From Apodemus sylvaticus (lineage: Eukaryota > Chordata > Mammalia > Rodentia > Muridae): a DNA stretch of 64,000 nucleotides. How positions within the stretch are numbered: the first letter of the stretch is position 1; each line of letters starts with the position of its first letter. The notes under the pieces were generated by a model that was given only the letters and a program-made list of their open reading frames with translations, was not told the origin of the DNA and ran no database searches. The translations under genes and the position numbers were made by a program. Of the stretch, positions 10,721 through 23,068 are shown piece after piece. The DNA lies in the NCBI RefSeq assembly GCF_947179515.1, contig NC_067480.1:14347588-14411587 (forward strand), in the 5' to 3' direction.

Positions 10721-12660
10721 CTTTAAAATAGTTTCTTTTTGCTCTAGTGTGTATTTATTTTTCAGAGTAGTCCTGTTTTAAGAATTATTATAAAAAATTC
10801 TTGCATTGATTATAAAATCAAACCAAATTTGAGCAGACACACAAATTGCTAAAATGACATTAAAATTGAAGAAACTATGTATTAGTATATTATCATTCTG
10901 GTAAAATAAACCCCAAAATCTCCTCATTTTTTATTACCTTAATGAATGTTTTCTCATATTGACCAAAATAGGAATTTTCCATGAATACCAAAATTATTTT
11001 CTTCATCTGTAACAGTTTATCTGGCTAATGTGTATATGTAAGTTAATATTGATAAATTTACCATGTATTTATTAAAATATGTTGTGCATTCTATCAAGGT
11101 ATAAGCAATATTTTATGGATGGATATTTTGCTATGCTTTATTAAAGATCTGAGCTTAAAGACCATCTTCACACTACATTTCTTGATGTGGGCCCTCTGTC
11201 ATTTCCATTCTATTACCAAAATCATTCTGTCATGAATTAATACATAGTATGTGATCTATATTTATGACTGAAGCAAAGGTGGCTTTGAAATTATTTTATG
11301 ATTTCCTTCTGAAAATTGAACAAATTAAAAACAGTGTATGTGTGTGTGTAGGAAGGGTAGCTATTTGAGAAACTAGTACACTGAGCAGGAATTAAGAATG
11401 ATGTGTAAGTCTCCACAGTGAAACCCACCAACGCATCATCTATCATAGGGACTGGCACTTGAAGCTGCTGGCAGTATAGGACAGTTCTGATACATGCTGC
11501 TGATAGAAGCTGATGGTAGAGGTAAAATCAAGATGAATTTTGTGTCTCCATGATTTTCTGACTTCTCGGTTCAATCACTGAGGTGAAGCCACTGTCTCCT
11601 TACTGTGGTTGTCCCCTCTTATCACCCGCAGAAGATTAAAAAGAGCTGTCAGGGTTGGGCATAGCCAGGAACCACACGCAAGCTTTGACTGCAAGCAAAA
11701 ACCAGTATCAGTCCCTTTTGCATCTAAATCAATGGCCAGAGAGCAATCAGAATCATCAGCAGGAAGCCTCACCTCTCTGTGAATGGGTGGGCCAGTTCAA
11801 GCAGGATGGTTCCTGCAATGTCTTGCCAGAAAAAGCAGGGCAGCCTGTGGGCTTTCAGCTCCTTCACTGACTTGACATTTCACGAATGATGTGTCAGTTC
11901 TTTCGGGGATATTTTGCTCTCTGCACATATAAATTGGGTGACTCAATTGTAAAAGTGATGTGCTATTTGAAAATTTAGTTTTGACTCATATATATTTGGC
12001 AATTGCAATGTTTATTGATAAGTTTAGAACACGAGAACTATTTTAAATTCTCTTTTGTGATTTATCAGGATAAAAATTTTCAATGATTTCCAATTAAATG
12101 GCTTTTATCCCTGAAAATGTTCATTAATAGCCAAGATGCTGACACAATTCTAGTACATCCTGTATTGTTTGAAATGTATGCTTACATACATGCTGCATTC
12201 TTTACAGAAACAATCTAGGACCAGTTTGCAATATTCTAAACTAAAATGCAAAATGCAAGTTCTATATCTTAATATTATTATTCAGGGAGATGAAGAAATA
12301 ACATATATACTTCCTATAGTAGAAGTATAAAATAAAGCATGTAACTTTAACCTGATTCTAAAGTAGAAAATACCATTCTTAGCATTAAAGACTGTGTGTG
12401 TTTGTTTCTCTGTGTGTGTCTGTGTTTGTGTGTGTATGTAAACAAATGGCCTCAAAGAGTGAATTCTGATAACATGTACTATTTCTTTTTCTACTTTCAT
12501 GCTATGTGACAGTCACAGGCACACTGTACTTTCATTTTTGTGGTAAGACCTACTGAGTATTTCATCCACAGGATTGCTAAAAGAAGAAAAATGCTAGCTG
12601 TCAAGCACCCTCCTTAGATCTCACAAATCCCCCCTTTCTTTTCATATTTTCCTGTGTTAA
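10721..12660. other. Unassigned DNA
   Basis: Mostly AT-rich. About 11,400-11,880 is GC-richer, with overlapping open frames of 71 aa (+) and 65 aa (-) that show no domain. Short TG-rich runs occur near 11,337 and 12,393-12,440. No gene is supported. Confidence 0.4.
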
Positions 12661-12665
12661 CACAT

Positions 12666-13023
12666 ACAGTGGTTTGAATGAGAATGTCACCAGTACTCTA
12701 ATTTCAACACCCAATCATCAGTTGTTGATACAGTTCAGAAAGACAGAGCAGAGCAGCCTTGCTGGAGTGTGTCATTGGGGACAGGCTGTGACAGGGCATA
12801 ACCTCATCGTCCTTGCAGTTCTCTATCTCTGCTTCTTGCTTGTGGTTGAATATGTAACCACTCAGCTTCCTGTACAGCCATGGTTGCCACATGCTGCTGT
12901 CCTCCCTCTCTGACGAAATCTTATCCCTCCAGAACCATAAATCAAACGAACTCATTTTTCCCCAAACTTGCTTTTGGTCATGGTGTTTTATCACACAGCA
13001 AATGAGAAGTTTCCAATATAGCA
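12666..13023 (+). mobile_element. MaLR LTR (MTE-like), nearly full length
   Basis: Starts CAGTGGTTTGAATGAGAATG and ends with TTGCTTTTGGTCATGGTG, TTTTATCACACAGCAAATGA. Between them are GAGTGTGTCATTGGGGACAG, TCTCTGCTTCTTGCTTGTGG and a degenerate polyadenylation region (AACCATAAATCAAACG). About 355 bases, matching the usual MT-family LTR length. The 106-aa minus and 79-aa plus open frames over it are incidental. Confidence 0.65.
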
Positions 13024-14440
13024 AGACTTGCAGACAAAGCTGCTTTCATTGAGGTGAGGTATACATTACCCTCAAGGTACGGTTTGCCACAAGCCATGCT
13101 GTATACAAGCCAGGTTTGATGATGTCAAAGGAAGAATAATAATTTTACGTAGAATATAAAGAAATATTTTAGTACAGTGATACAATCTCCTGCAATCATG
13201 AAGTTGTCTATGTAGCTATGTAACTTTTTAGTGCATGCTGTCAAACATGTGAGCATAGGCTTGCATTTGAAAAAAAAAGTAGACAATATGATTAAATCCT
13301 TGTTATATTCAATAGCTTGACTCAAAACTCTTTAAAGACAGTAAGAAGAATGTAAATGCCTTTTGGATGCACAAGAGAAACAGAACACAGTGCATTTTAA
13401 AACTCTGTTTTGGAAGTGCCACTGGTTTATAGAAGACAGATTCATGCCTACTGCTTAGTTTGCTCTTCATTGTTCTTAGTGACCTGCCTGTGTATTTGTC
13501 ATGGGCCTGCTAATGAACACATCAGCACCTGTGAGTCTCAGCCACGGGCAGACAGTTCAAGGGTAATTGTGTATCTCAGGCAACTGGCTGGCTAATGGCA
13601 GAGCACCTGAGTGGAAAGGCCTTGAGAGCAGATACTTCAGAGTAGTAGCGAGGGCTTGCTTCTTTCTGCTTCACTATTTCTGGAAAACCTCTTTCCCTTG
13701 TAAAGCACCAGTGGCAAATGCAGTCTTTACTTTATCAACAGAGGCAGGACATGCTTACACACCCTCAGGGATAGAAAATTACCTGGTGACACAGGAGGAT
13801 TTATAATTTTAAGCAGGCTGTTTTATGAGCTCTTTGCTTTTTTAAAATTGCAATTTTTAGGTTAATAAATGGTGCACCTATATTTTGCACTAAATTTTAG
13901 AAAATAAGAGATTGTCATTTCCAGTTTGGACAGAAAATGGTGACAAAGCTTGAGCTGGTATGAGTTGATTGGGCAAAGTCTGCAAATATAAGGAAAAAGC
14001 TTATATGTTTGTTTGGTTTTGGTTGTTGTTTCATTTTTAAAAAAGTATGTCCCCTCTTTCCTATTTGAAAGATACTCAGATTTTTTTTATCAGTTTCAAC
14101 TTAACGTTCGTAGAAAATCTGACAATCATTTTTATCAGGGCCAAGTATTTTCTAGTGCTACTGTTCTGAGAGGTCCCTCAGCACAAGTCTGTTCCATTCT
14201 TGATATCATTCAGATTTTAATCCTCTTTTGATATTGTGGCTGAACAGACTGGCATTCATAGAAATGAATCCTGGGAAGGTCTGTTTATAACTCACACTGA
14301 GGAGCATAATTGAGCTCAGCATTTCAAATTCCTAATTATATATATTCAATGTCATTGTAATTTGGAGAATGGTGGACTTCTGAATCAAGGATGTTTTACC
14401 AAAAAGTTACGTATCTTATTTTCTGTTAAATCATGATAAG
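13024..14440. other. Unassigned DNA
   Basis: No nameable repeat. About 13,400-13,810 is GC-richer and carries two short overlapping open frames (61 and 79 aa, +) with no recognisable domain. No gene is supported. Confidence 0.4.
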
Positions 14441-14444
14441 AATT

Positions 14445-14493
14445 ATGTATATATACATACATATATATATATATATATATACATATATATATA
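14445..14493. repeat. (TA)n microsatellite
   Basis: TA-rich run with scattered C (TATATACATACATATATA...). Confidence 0.85.
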
Positions 14494-14547
14494 ATTTTTC
14501 ATTGTACTCAGAAAGAATACTATGTGACCTTCAAAGCAAATTATATA

Positions 14548-14645
14548 CATATGTAGTATATACATATATTCATATGTAGTATATGCTTATATGCATATGT
14601 GGTATATGCATATAGGCATATGTGGTATAAGTATATGTATAAGTA
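14548..14645 (+). repeat. 23-bp minisatellite, four copies
   Basis: Four tandem units of 23 bases start at 14,548, 14,571, 14,594 and 14,617. Each begins CATATGTAGTATA or CATATGTGGTATA. The last two units share the A-to-G change. It lies between a (TA)n run and a B3 SINE. Confidence 0.8.
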
Positions 14646-14689
14646 TATATGTATGCATAGATCAAATTAGTGTTTAAAATATTTATTTT

Positions 14690-14896
14690 AATTTTTAATT
14701 TCCATTGATGTGTGTATTTGTGCATTGTGTGTATTTATGTCCTTGTGAGTGTGCGTGCCCATGAAAGTCAAGAGAAGGCATCATATGCTCTGGAGCTGGA
14801 GTTGCAGGTATAGTGAGACAGCTAGGAACCAAACGTGGGTCCTCTGAAAGAAAAATACATGTTTTTAACTGCTAAACAATCTCTCTAGCCCATAAT
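14690..14896 (-). mobile_element. B3 SINE
   Basis: Reverse-strand B2/B3 element. The right end AACAATCTCTCTAGCCC is the tRNA-derived head, with GGAACCAAACGTGGGTCCTC as the B-box region. The left part has TGTGTGTATTTATG and CATCATATGCTCTGGAGCTG, the B3-type body. About 200 bases, diverged. Confidence 0.75.
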
Positions 14897-15900
14897 TAGG
14901 CTTAACCACAGAATATATGCTCTGCTAAATAAAATTTATGGCACTAACAATAAGGTATTAAGCAGCAAAGGCTAAAAATGTTTAATCATTTAACTTTCTA
15001 TTTGTTCCTTTGCTAATGAGTTTTCTTGAGTGCATTTAAAAAGTCTTCAGACAACTATTGCTATGATGTATTTCAGAAGACTTAACATATTAGTATGTGT
15101 TGTTCACCAAAAAGAACATGTTTATGGAACATTTCCATCATCCCTGAGACTTTTCCTTCCAAATGTAAAACAGGACATCATGAAACCATTGAACTCACTC
15201 CATAGGTGGAAAGGTAAAATTTGTTCAGACGACTAGTTAAGCTACTCCAGATGGGTGGAGGGGCTTAATGGCAAAGGGATTCATTTATGACAGTTATATT
15301 GTGAGGTGAGGTAGTCAAGATATGTGGAACAGCCTGTAAACTAGTGTGGGGCTCTTATCTGTTGCAAGTTTGTTTATGTTTATAGGAATCTAGATCTTTT
15401 ATGCCATACATATTTTCAAGTTAAATTCCAACATGAATTGTCTGAAAGCAAAGAAAATTACTGTTTTGATAACAAAAGTCACAATTTGTGGGTAATTCTG
15501 TCTTCAAGTATTATTTGACTCAGGTGTCTATCAGTTCTTCTCTGCCTACGTAATTTTCAGATTAAATTTATAGCCATAGAAAAGATATTTTTAATAGAAA
15601 TAGTCTAATAAACCCCAGCTGTATACACATACAGCCTGATCAGTAGTAAGTATGGCCTTTGCTGAAGGTTAACTATGAAGATTAGCAGGAAAGGTTTTGC
15701 TTACTTTCAGTGACACACTCTTAGGCTGGGTCTCATTTTGCATACATACTAATTTTGAGTATGCCTTGAAAGTTGGAATGTAAAGAATTTTTCAAATTAA
15801 CAGTAACATCACATAAGTGACAGCGGTCAATGGCTTGTCATGCTACATGAGTGCAAGCAATATTTCCTGACATCCTTGAATTACAAAGAATGAATGGGAA
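14897..15900. other. Unassigned AT-rich DNA
   Basis: No gene or nameable repeat seen. One 68-aa open frame (15,030-15,236, +) without a domain. Confidence 0.45.
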
Positions 15901-15904
15901 GATG

Positions 15905-16935
15905 GTCTGTGAAGTTCTGTTGAAGTGTGCTTGTTAACTTGACCATGTATTAGATACCCAAGACCTGAAAATATGTTCCCAACTTCAGATACAAGGGTAG
16001 ATGTCACCTGTCATCAAATAATCTCTTTGAAGCTGGCAGAGATCATAAGGCAAGACCACATCTGCTCTAAAGGCAGGGAAAAACTGATTGTGTGGTATCC
16101 AGAACCGGTAAATACAACTACAACACAATGTTTGAACATAACTCTCAGGGAATGGTACAGAATGACTGAAAGAGGCAAAGGTTCAGGGAATATGCTATAA
16201 AAATTTTGTCTCCTAGAAATGTCAGGGCAGGTACATCCATGTTACCTCAACACTATGGCACATAAAGAAAAGCTGAACATTCCAATGACAACAGAAATTC
16301 TAATGTGGAAAGAACAAATGTCACGAGGGCAAAGAACTACAAGAAACTAATGACTACTACTTAGTGGGGTGAATTAGTCTTTCAATGACACAAACTTTTT
16401 ATTAATTTCTATTAAATAACCAAATTTCTCTATTTATTCCTTTACTTTAAATATGCCAATATTTCTTCAAAATAGACATTCACAGATTAAAAATACTAAT
16501 CCTCTTTGCAATATAGCATTGCTGGGAAATGTTCTTGTGAATTTACTGTATGTCTTCCAAGACTGCCTTTTATACTCCATGACTTAACTGCTGCTTAAAC
16601 ATCAGAATTATGCCTAATAATTTATTTTAATGATAAATTTTAGTAATTTATTAAAAAAAATAAAATAGGGAACTCTCTTAGAGGCTATCCATTACTAACT
16701 GGTCAAGCTCAAAAATCATATTCACAGAAGCAATAGTAAAGGGACAAGACATGTTTTATTTCTAAATCAGTACATGCATATTTATAACAAACCAAAATAA
16801 TATAAAAGCAATGATCATGAATTTTATAGGGATTTAGAGGGAATGAGAATGTGGGACATGGGAGATATGAAAAGGAGCAAAGGAAAACAGGAATGATGTG
16901 ATTATGTTTAAATTGAAAATTTAAAACTTAACAAC
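15905..16935 (+). mobile_element. Old rodent L1/Lx 3' UTR fragments
   Basis: AATGTCAGGGCAGGTACATC, TGACAACAGAAATTCTAATG, GGCAAAGAACTACAAGAAAC and, further on, CTCTTAGAGGCTATCC, ATGGGAGATATGAAAAGGAG and AGGAATGATGTGATTATG follow the order of an old rodent L1 3' UTR ending in an A-rich tail near 16,930. The middle (16,380-16,665) does not match and may be an insertion or decayed sequence. The 75-aa open frame at 15,973-16,200 lies in this UTR-like sequence. Confidence 0.5.
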
Positions 16936-17352
16936 AACAACAGCAACAAAAGAACAGACATCCTCTAGGTCTAGAAAGAGAATGGGATTATTTTGGAACT
17001 AGTATAACATCAAAGAGAAAGATAAAAAGAGTGAATGACATTATTAGGCATAATTCTGATGTCACAGAATACAAATGGCAGTCTTGGAAGACACACAATC
17101 AATTCCCAAGAACATTTTCCAGCAATGCTATATTGCAAAGAGGATTAGTATTTATATCTGTGAATGTCTCTTTTGAGAAAATATTGGCATATTTAAACCA
17201 AAGGAATAAAAAGAGAAATTTGGTTATTTAATAAAAGTCCTACCAATTATTAAAGGAGAAAACAACAGGAACTAGCAGTAAACTAGTGACTAGATTGGAT
17301 ATGAAAATAGTATCGATTATAAAGAAATGTTCATGACTGTAATGTGTGTTAT
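16936..17352. other. Unassigned flank of the 17-20 kb L1
   Basis: AT-rich sequence with an (AAC)n-like start at about 16,930. It contains a 66-aa open frame without a domain and ends in the left copy of the L1 target duplication. Confidence 0.5.
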
Positions 17353-17378
17353 AGGAGCTATGAAATGTGTTCTTGGAT

Positions 17379-18156
17379 TCAGTTGGCAAGAATTTTATTG
17401 AGTATTTTTGCATTGATGTTCATAAGGGAAATTGGTCTGAAGTTCTCTTTCCTTGTTGGATCGTTGCGTGGTTTTGGTATCAGCTTAATTGTGGCTTCGT
17501 AGAACGAGTTGGGTAGAGTTCCTTCTGTTTCTATTTTGTGGAATAGTTTGAAAAGTATTGGTGTTAGATCTTTTTTGAAGGTCTGATAGAATTCTGCACT
17601 GAAACCATCTGGTCCTGTGCTTTTTTTGGTTGGAAAACTTTCTATCACCCCTTCTATTTCTTTAGGGGTTATGGGATTGTTTAGATGATCTATTTGGTCC
17701 TGATTTAATTTTGGTATTTGGTATCTATCTAGGAAATTGTCCATTTCCTCCAGATTCTCCAGTTGTGTTGAGTATAGGCTTTTGTAGTAGGATCTGATGA
17801 TTTTTTGTATTTCCTCAGTTTCTGTTGTTATATCCCCCTTTTCATTTCTAATTTTGTTAATTTGGATACTTTCTCTGTGCCTTTGGTCAGTCTGGCTAAG
17901 GGTTTATCTATCTTGTTGATTTTCTCAAAGAACCAGCGCCTGGATTCACTGATTCTTTGTATGGTTCTTTTTATTTCCACTTGATTGATTTCAGTCCTGA
18001 GTTTGATGATTTCCTGTCTTCTACTCCTCCTGGGTGAATTGGCTTATTTTGTTCCAGGGATTTCAGATGTGTCCTTAAGCTGCTAGTGTATGTTCTCTCC
18101 ATTTTCTTTTTGGAGGCACTCAGGGCTATGAGTTTTCCTCTTAGCACTGCTTTCAT
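17379..18156 (-). pseudogene. L1 ORF2 remnant: linker and reverse transcriptase start (inverted part)
   Basis: The 121-aa frame at 17,379-17,744 carries the ORF2 stretch between endonuclease and reverse transcriptase and the first RT blocks. Visible motifs are DQIDHLNNPIT, TKKSTGPDGFSAEFYQ, ATIKLIPKP and FRPISLMNINAKILNKILAN. A second frame at 17,971-18,156 (SALSASKKK-like, ending in SGLKSIKWK) holds the upstream coiled-coil-like linker. The two are separated by stop codons and a frameshift around 17,860-17,970. It lies in the inverted part of the twin-primed L1, so it reads opposite to the rest of the element. Non-functional. Confidence 0.9.
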
Positions 18157-18389
18157 TGTGTCCCAAAGATTTGGGTATGCTGTGCCTTCATTTTCATTAA
18201 ATTCTAAAAAGTCTCTGATTTCTTTCTATATTTCTTCTGTGGCCAAGGTGTCATTGAGTAGACTATTGTTAAGCCTCCATGTGTATATGGGCTTTCTGTT
18301 GTTTTTCTTGCTATTGAAGACCACTCTTACTCCATAGTGATCTGATAGGCGCCATGGGATTAGTTGGATCTTCTTATATTTATTGAGGT

Positions 18390-19941
18390 TTGTCTTGCGA
18401 CCAATTAGGCTTTATCCCAGGGATGCAGGGTTGGTTCAATATACAGAAATCCATCAATGCAATCCACTACATAAACAGACTCAGAGAAAAAAACCACATG
18501 GTCATTTCATTGGATGCTGAAAAAGCATTTGACAAAATTCAGCATCCTTTCATACTTAAAGACTTGGAAAGAACAGGAATTCAAGGCCCATACCTAAACA
18601 TAGTAAAAGCAATATACAGCAAACCAGTAGCCAGCATCAAACTAAATGGAGAGAAATTGAAGCAATCCCACTAAAATCAGGGACTAGACAGGGCTGCCTC
18701 CTACCTCCTTATCTTTTCAATATTGTACTTGAGGTACTAGCTCTGGCAATTAGACAACATAAGGAGGTCAAAGGGATACAAATTATAAAGGAAAAAGTCA
18801 AACTATCATTATTGCAGATGATATGATAGTCTACCTAAGTGACCCAAAAACCTCCACTAGAGAACTCCTACAGTTGATAAACAACTTCAACAAAGTGGCA
18901 GGTTATAAAATCAACTCAAGCAAATCAGTAGCCTTCCTATACTCAAAGGATAAGCAGGCTGAGAAAGAAATTAGGGAAATGACACCATTCACAATAGCCA
19001 CAAACAGTATAAAATACCTTGGGGTGACTCTTACCAACCATGTGAAAGATCTATATGACAATAACTTCAAGACCATGAAGAAGGAAATGGAAGAAGACCT
19101 CAAAAAAATGGAAAAACCTCCCATGCTCATGGATCAGCAGGATTATTATAGTTAAAATGGCCATTTTGCCAAAAGCAATATACAGATTCAACGCAATACC
19201 CATCAAAATCCCAACTCAATTCTTCACAGAGTTAGAAAGAGCAATCCTCAAATTCATCTGGAATAACAAAAAACCCAGGATAGCTAAAACTATTCTCAGC
19301 AACTAAAGAAAGTCTGGGGGAATCAGTATCTCTGACTTCAAGCAATACTACAGGCAATAGTGTTAAAAACTTCATGGTATTGGTACAGTGACAGGCAGGC
19401 AGATCAATGGAACAGGATTGAAGATCCAGAAATGAACCCACACACCTATGGTCACTTGATCCTCGACAAAGGGGCTGAAAACATCCAATGGAAAAAAGAT
19501 AGCCTTTTCAACAAATGGTGCTGGTTCAACTGGAGGTCAGCATGCAGAAAAATGTGAATTGATCCATCCTTGCCTCCTTGTACTAAGCTCAACTCCAAAT
19601 GGATCAAGGCCCTCCACACAAAGCCAGACACTCTGAAGCTAATAGAAAAGAAACTGGGGAAGACCCTTGAGGACATCAGTACAGGGGCAATGTTTCTGAA
19701 CAGATCACCAATAGTGTATGCTCTAAGATCAAAAATTGTCAAATGGGACCTCATAAAATTACAAAGTTTCTGTAAGGCAAAGGACACCATCAAAAGGACA
19801 AATTGGCAACCAACAAATTGGGAAAAGATCTTTACCAACCCTACATCAGATAGAGGGCTAATATCCAATATATACAAAGAACTCAAGGAGTTAGACTCCA
19901 GAAAACGGAACAACCCTATTAAAAATGGGGTACAGAGTTAA
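18390..19941 (+). pseudogene. L1 ORF2 remnant: reverse transcriptase core and C-terminal region
   Basis: The frame at 18,390-18,674 has GFIPGMQGWFNIQKSINAI and the RT motif VISLDAEKAFDKIQ, which includes a catalytic Asp. The FADD catalytic box (about 18,806-18,830) is broken by a one-base loss: the bases read TTATTGCAGATGAT where an extra T is expected. The frame resumes at 18,823 as MIVYLSDPKTSTRELLQL. Later frames (19,360-19,557 and 19,570-19,941) carry the thumb and C-terminal blocks NRIEDPEMNPHTYGHLI and WIKALHTKPDTLKLIEKKLG. Multiple breaks make it inactive. Confidence 0.9.
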
Positions 19942-20179
19942 CCCCACTGCTGGTGGGGTTGCAAATTGGTACAACCACTCTGGAAATCAGTCTGGTGGTT
20001 CCTCAGAAAACCACCTGGGCACCTCACTTCCAGAAGATCCTGCTATACCACTCCAGGGCATATACCCAGAGGATTCCCCACCATGTAATAAGGATACATG
20101 CTCCACTATGTTCATAGCAGTCCTATTTATAATAGCCAGAAGCTGGAAAGAACCCAGGTTTCCCTCAACAGAAGAGTAG
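19925..20179 (+). pseudogene. L1 ORF2 C-terminus with about 200-bp internal deletion
   Basis: At about 19,940 the sequence passes from the GGGGTACAGAGTTAAC block straight to CCCACTGCTGGTGGGG. In the less damaged copy at 39.3-39.5 kb these blocks are about 200 bases apart. The lost part encodes the segment leading into the ORF2 C-terminal cysteine region. The remaining frame has PAIPLQGIYPEDSP and LFIIARSWKEP. Confidence 0.8.
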
Positions 20180-20622
20180 ATGCAAAAAATGGGGTATATA
20201 TACACAATGGAGTACTATTCAGCCATTAGAAACAATGAATTCATGAAATTCTTAGCCAAATGGATGGAGCTGGAGGACATGATACTAAGTGAAGTAACCC
20301 AGTCTCAAAAGTTCAATAATGGTATGCACTCACTAATAAGTGGATATTAACCTAGAAAACTGGAATACCCAAAACATAATCCACACATCAAATGAGCTAC
20401 AAGAAGAATGGAGGAGTGGCCCCTTGTTCTGGAAAGACTCACTGAAGCAGTATAGGGCAAAACCAGAACAGGGAAGTGGAAATGGGTGGGTGGGAGAACA
20501 GGGGTAGGGAAGGGGGCTTTTGGGACTTTCGGGGAGTGGGGGGCTAGAAAAGGGGAAATCATTTGAAATGTAAATAAAAAATATCGAATAAAAAATTAAA
20601 CAAAAAAAGGAGCTATGAAATG

Positions 20623-21875
20623 GAAGAAGTTAATTTGTTTATAGTTTTCAAATATAACATAGGCTTTGTCAGGAGCCATCTAGGAAATATTGAAGGCATA
20701 CAAGTATCTTTATATAGATGGCCCATCATTTTGCCTGGCTGTGATGGGTAAACTGCATTGCAAAACCTTCAGAGATCTCATCTCAGGACATAGTCTCATT
20801 GTTGAAATGCCTTTCCTTTCATTATTACACATTCTAATGAATCCTGAGCATTAGTCTACCCTATTGAACAGATTTTCTGTGAACAATGAATGTACTCTCT
20901 TTTAGTAATGGTGTATAGACAAATTGATGATTTCTTAATTCCTAATAATTATTCTACAGAATTATGAAAATTGTACAAGTAATTTTGAGCCCTGTATAGT
21001 ATGAATACTGCAATTAGTGCTCTGTAAAACTTCATGTGTCATGGGCTAGTTGCACTGGGATAAGAAAGCAGGCTTTGAACAAATTTATGATCAGGGAAAA
21101 CATTCCTTCTAGGCTAGCTGTGAACCCATTTTCTGATAACTAAATGGTCATAAACTTGGAATAGACCATTTATTATAAGTGAAAAGACAGACAATAAAAT
21201 ATTTACTGAATTCATCTATATAAAACTTCAAAACTAATGAGACACAAGGTAGAGATGATTTGCCTCTTGACAAAACTGTGCTAACTTATGATATATGAAT
21301 TATTGTTTTAAACATTTAATGAACTTATGGATTTAGAAGATTGATTATGAATGTTTACTTAGGTACTAATCTTAATGCAAACACATGTAGACATCCCTAC
21401 TGTAACTCTTTATTTGATTTATGGTTTTAATTTATGCTTTAAACTTGCTATGAGCTTTTGATAAAAAGATGGTTGGAAAACCATGTGATCATTTATGCTG
21501 AGACAGAAGAAGAACTAAGAATGCAGAGGAGGACTTTTTCTTCAGCAATGAAGAAGAAAGGATTTTTTTTCTTCTTTCTTTCTCTCACAAATAGAGATAC
21601 AGGGCTTTCCCCCATACTTAGGCACTTTTCATTAATTTAAGTAATAAAAAGGTAGAAGCTTTTTCTTTCTCTGAGAAGTAAGGGTTGGAGCTTCTTTTCA
21701 ATCCAGAGATAAGTATGTTCTTTCTGTGTTGGGGCTTGCTCAATGAAACTTGTTCAAGGGGTATTTTTTTCCATCTTGCAAATGTATTGTATCTCTATGA
21801 AAGTATAAGTATGTGTGTAGAATTATGTATAAACACTTGTGGAGTTGATGAGACACATGGTTGGGTCCAACCAGA
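20623..21875. other. Unassigned AT-rich DNA
   Basis: Single-copy-looking sequence after the right target duplication of the 17-20 kb L1. No gene or nameable repeat. Confidence 0.5.
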
Positions 21876-21910
<35 letters not shown>

Positions 21911-21945
21911 AATGTGTGTATGTATGAATGTGTGTATGTGAATAT
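21876..21945. repeat. (TG)n microsatellite
   Basis: A pure TG run of about 30 bases followed by TATGAATGTGTGTATG units. Confidence 0.9.
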
Positions 21946-22945
21946 TGTCTATGTAAAACATTTTAAATTTTTACCTTATTTTCTCTCTGGTTCACAAAGA
22001 GGTAAGTCTATAGGGTCTTGCCTGGCCAGAAAGAGGTCCTTGAGTGAAAGATAAAATAAATCAGTGCATATTAACATAAAAAGTAAGTTAGAGATAAAGG
22101 GAAATAAATCAGCCATTATTAAAAAACAAACAGTAAGCCCAGGGACCACCAGGCTTTAGCCTTTGTCCACCTCCGCTCCTCCTCTGCTCTTCCCCAGCTG
22201 GAGCAAGCCTCTGGCAAGGCTCCTTTATTTTCATTTTAAAAATATATTTTCAAATGAGAAAGAATTATCACTTTACCTGCTCTAACTTTTTTACTTTCAG
22301 TTTCCTCCAAGTGTCCTTCTGGTCTTCCCCACAGCCAGTGGAATTAAGGACTACTGAACAAGTGCAAAACCACATCTTGTCCTGGAAAGAAGAGACATAT
22401 TTCCAGAGTTGAATCCATTGGCATTAGAAAAGAATATGGTACCTGGGCTATGATAGGAAAGAAAACTTATTTACTACATTGTGTAAAATACACTGTTTAA
22501 AAAATGACTCCAAGAGTTATTAGTGATAAATTAAACTTGGCAGTTAATCTGTTTTCACATACAACCTTATTCATTAAAAAAATCTGTGGTATATTTTTTT
22601 TTCTTTTTAAGTAGAAAGATCAAAAGAATTACTTCAACAAATTAAGTTCTACAAAGTCATATATTAAATGGTATAATATATTTAAACAAATTGAAATGAC
22701 CTTGTTCAAGGCGACTTCTCACTCATTGATCTATTTAGTTTTTCGACTTCTGCTTTGAAGTCTTATTTCAAGTGTACACGCATGTATTCCTCCATTTCCT
22801 CTGTGCTAATGACAACATCAGGACATGAGAGAGACGACGGTAGTTAGCAAGGAAACAGGGAGATAGGTTAAGGCTAATTTGATTTTCAAGTCAATGTTTG
22901 GTAGTCATTCCCCTAGAATGTCCTTGGTCCTCAAGAAAATACCCA
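21946..22945. other. Unassigned DNA
   Basis: AT-rich, with a C/T-rich patch at about 22,140-22,230. No gene or nameable repeat. Confidence 0.45.
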
Positions 22946-22949
22946 GATC

Positions 22950-22952
22950 TGT

Positions 22953-23005
<53 letters not shown>

Positions 23006-23008
23006 TGT

Positions 23009-23067
<59 letters not shown>
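22950..23067. repeat. Compound (GT)n-(GA)n microsatellite
   Basis: About 60 bases of GT repeats with a few TATG interruptions, then ACAGAGAG and about 50 bases of GA. Open frames on both strands here are repeat translations (CVCV/RERE and SLSL/HTHT). Confidence 0.95.

Positions 23068-23068
<1 letters not shown>

Larger units (their letters stand above)
17353..20622 (+). mobile_element. Rat-type L1 with inverted 5' part and exact 15-bp target duplication
   Basis: AGGAGCTATGAAATG occurs at 17,353-17,367 and again at 20,608-20,622, enclosing one L1 insertion in two orientations. From about 17,366 to 18,407 the ORF2 segment before and at the start of the reverse transcriptase runs on the minus strand. 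From about 18,408 to 20,607 the rest of ORF2, the 3' UTR and an A-rich tail run on the plus strand. In L1 order the two parts are adjacent, with about 30 bases lost at the junction. This is the known signature of twin priming. ORF1, the 5' UTR and the endonuclease region are missing. Stops, frameshifts and an internal deletion near 19,940 make it inactive. Confidence 0.93.

Noticed and set aside
17379..19941. Reverse transcriptase-like frames as a possible retron or other defence system
   Set aside because: Every block matches mammalian L1 ORF2 in order, with an L1 3' UTR, A-rich tail and target duplication. No non-coding RNA or partner gene of a retron is present.
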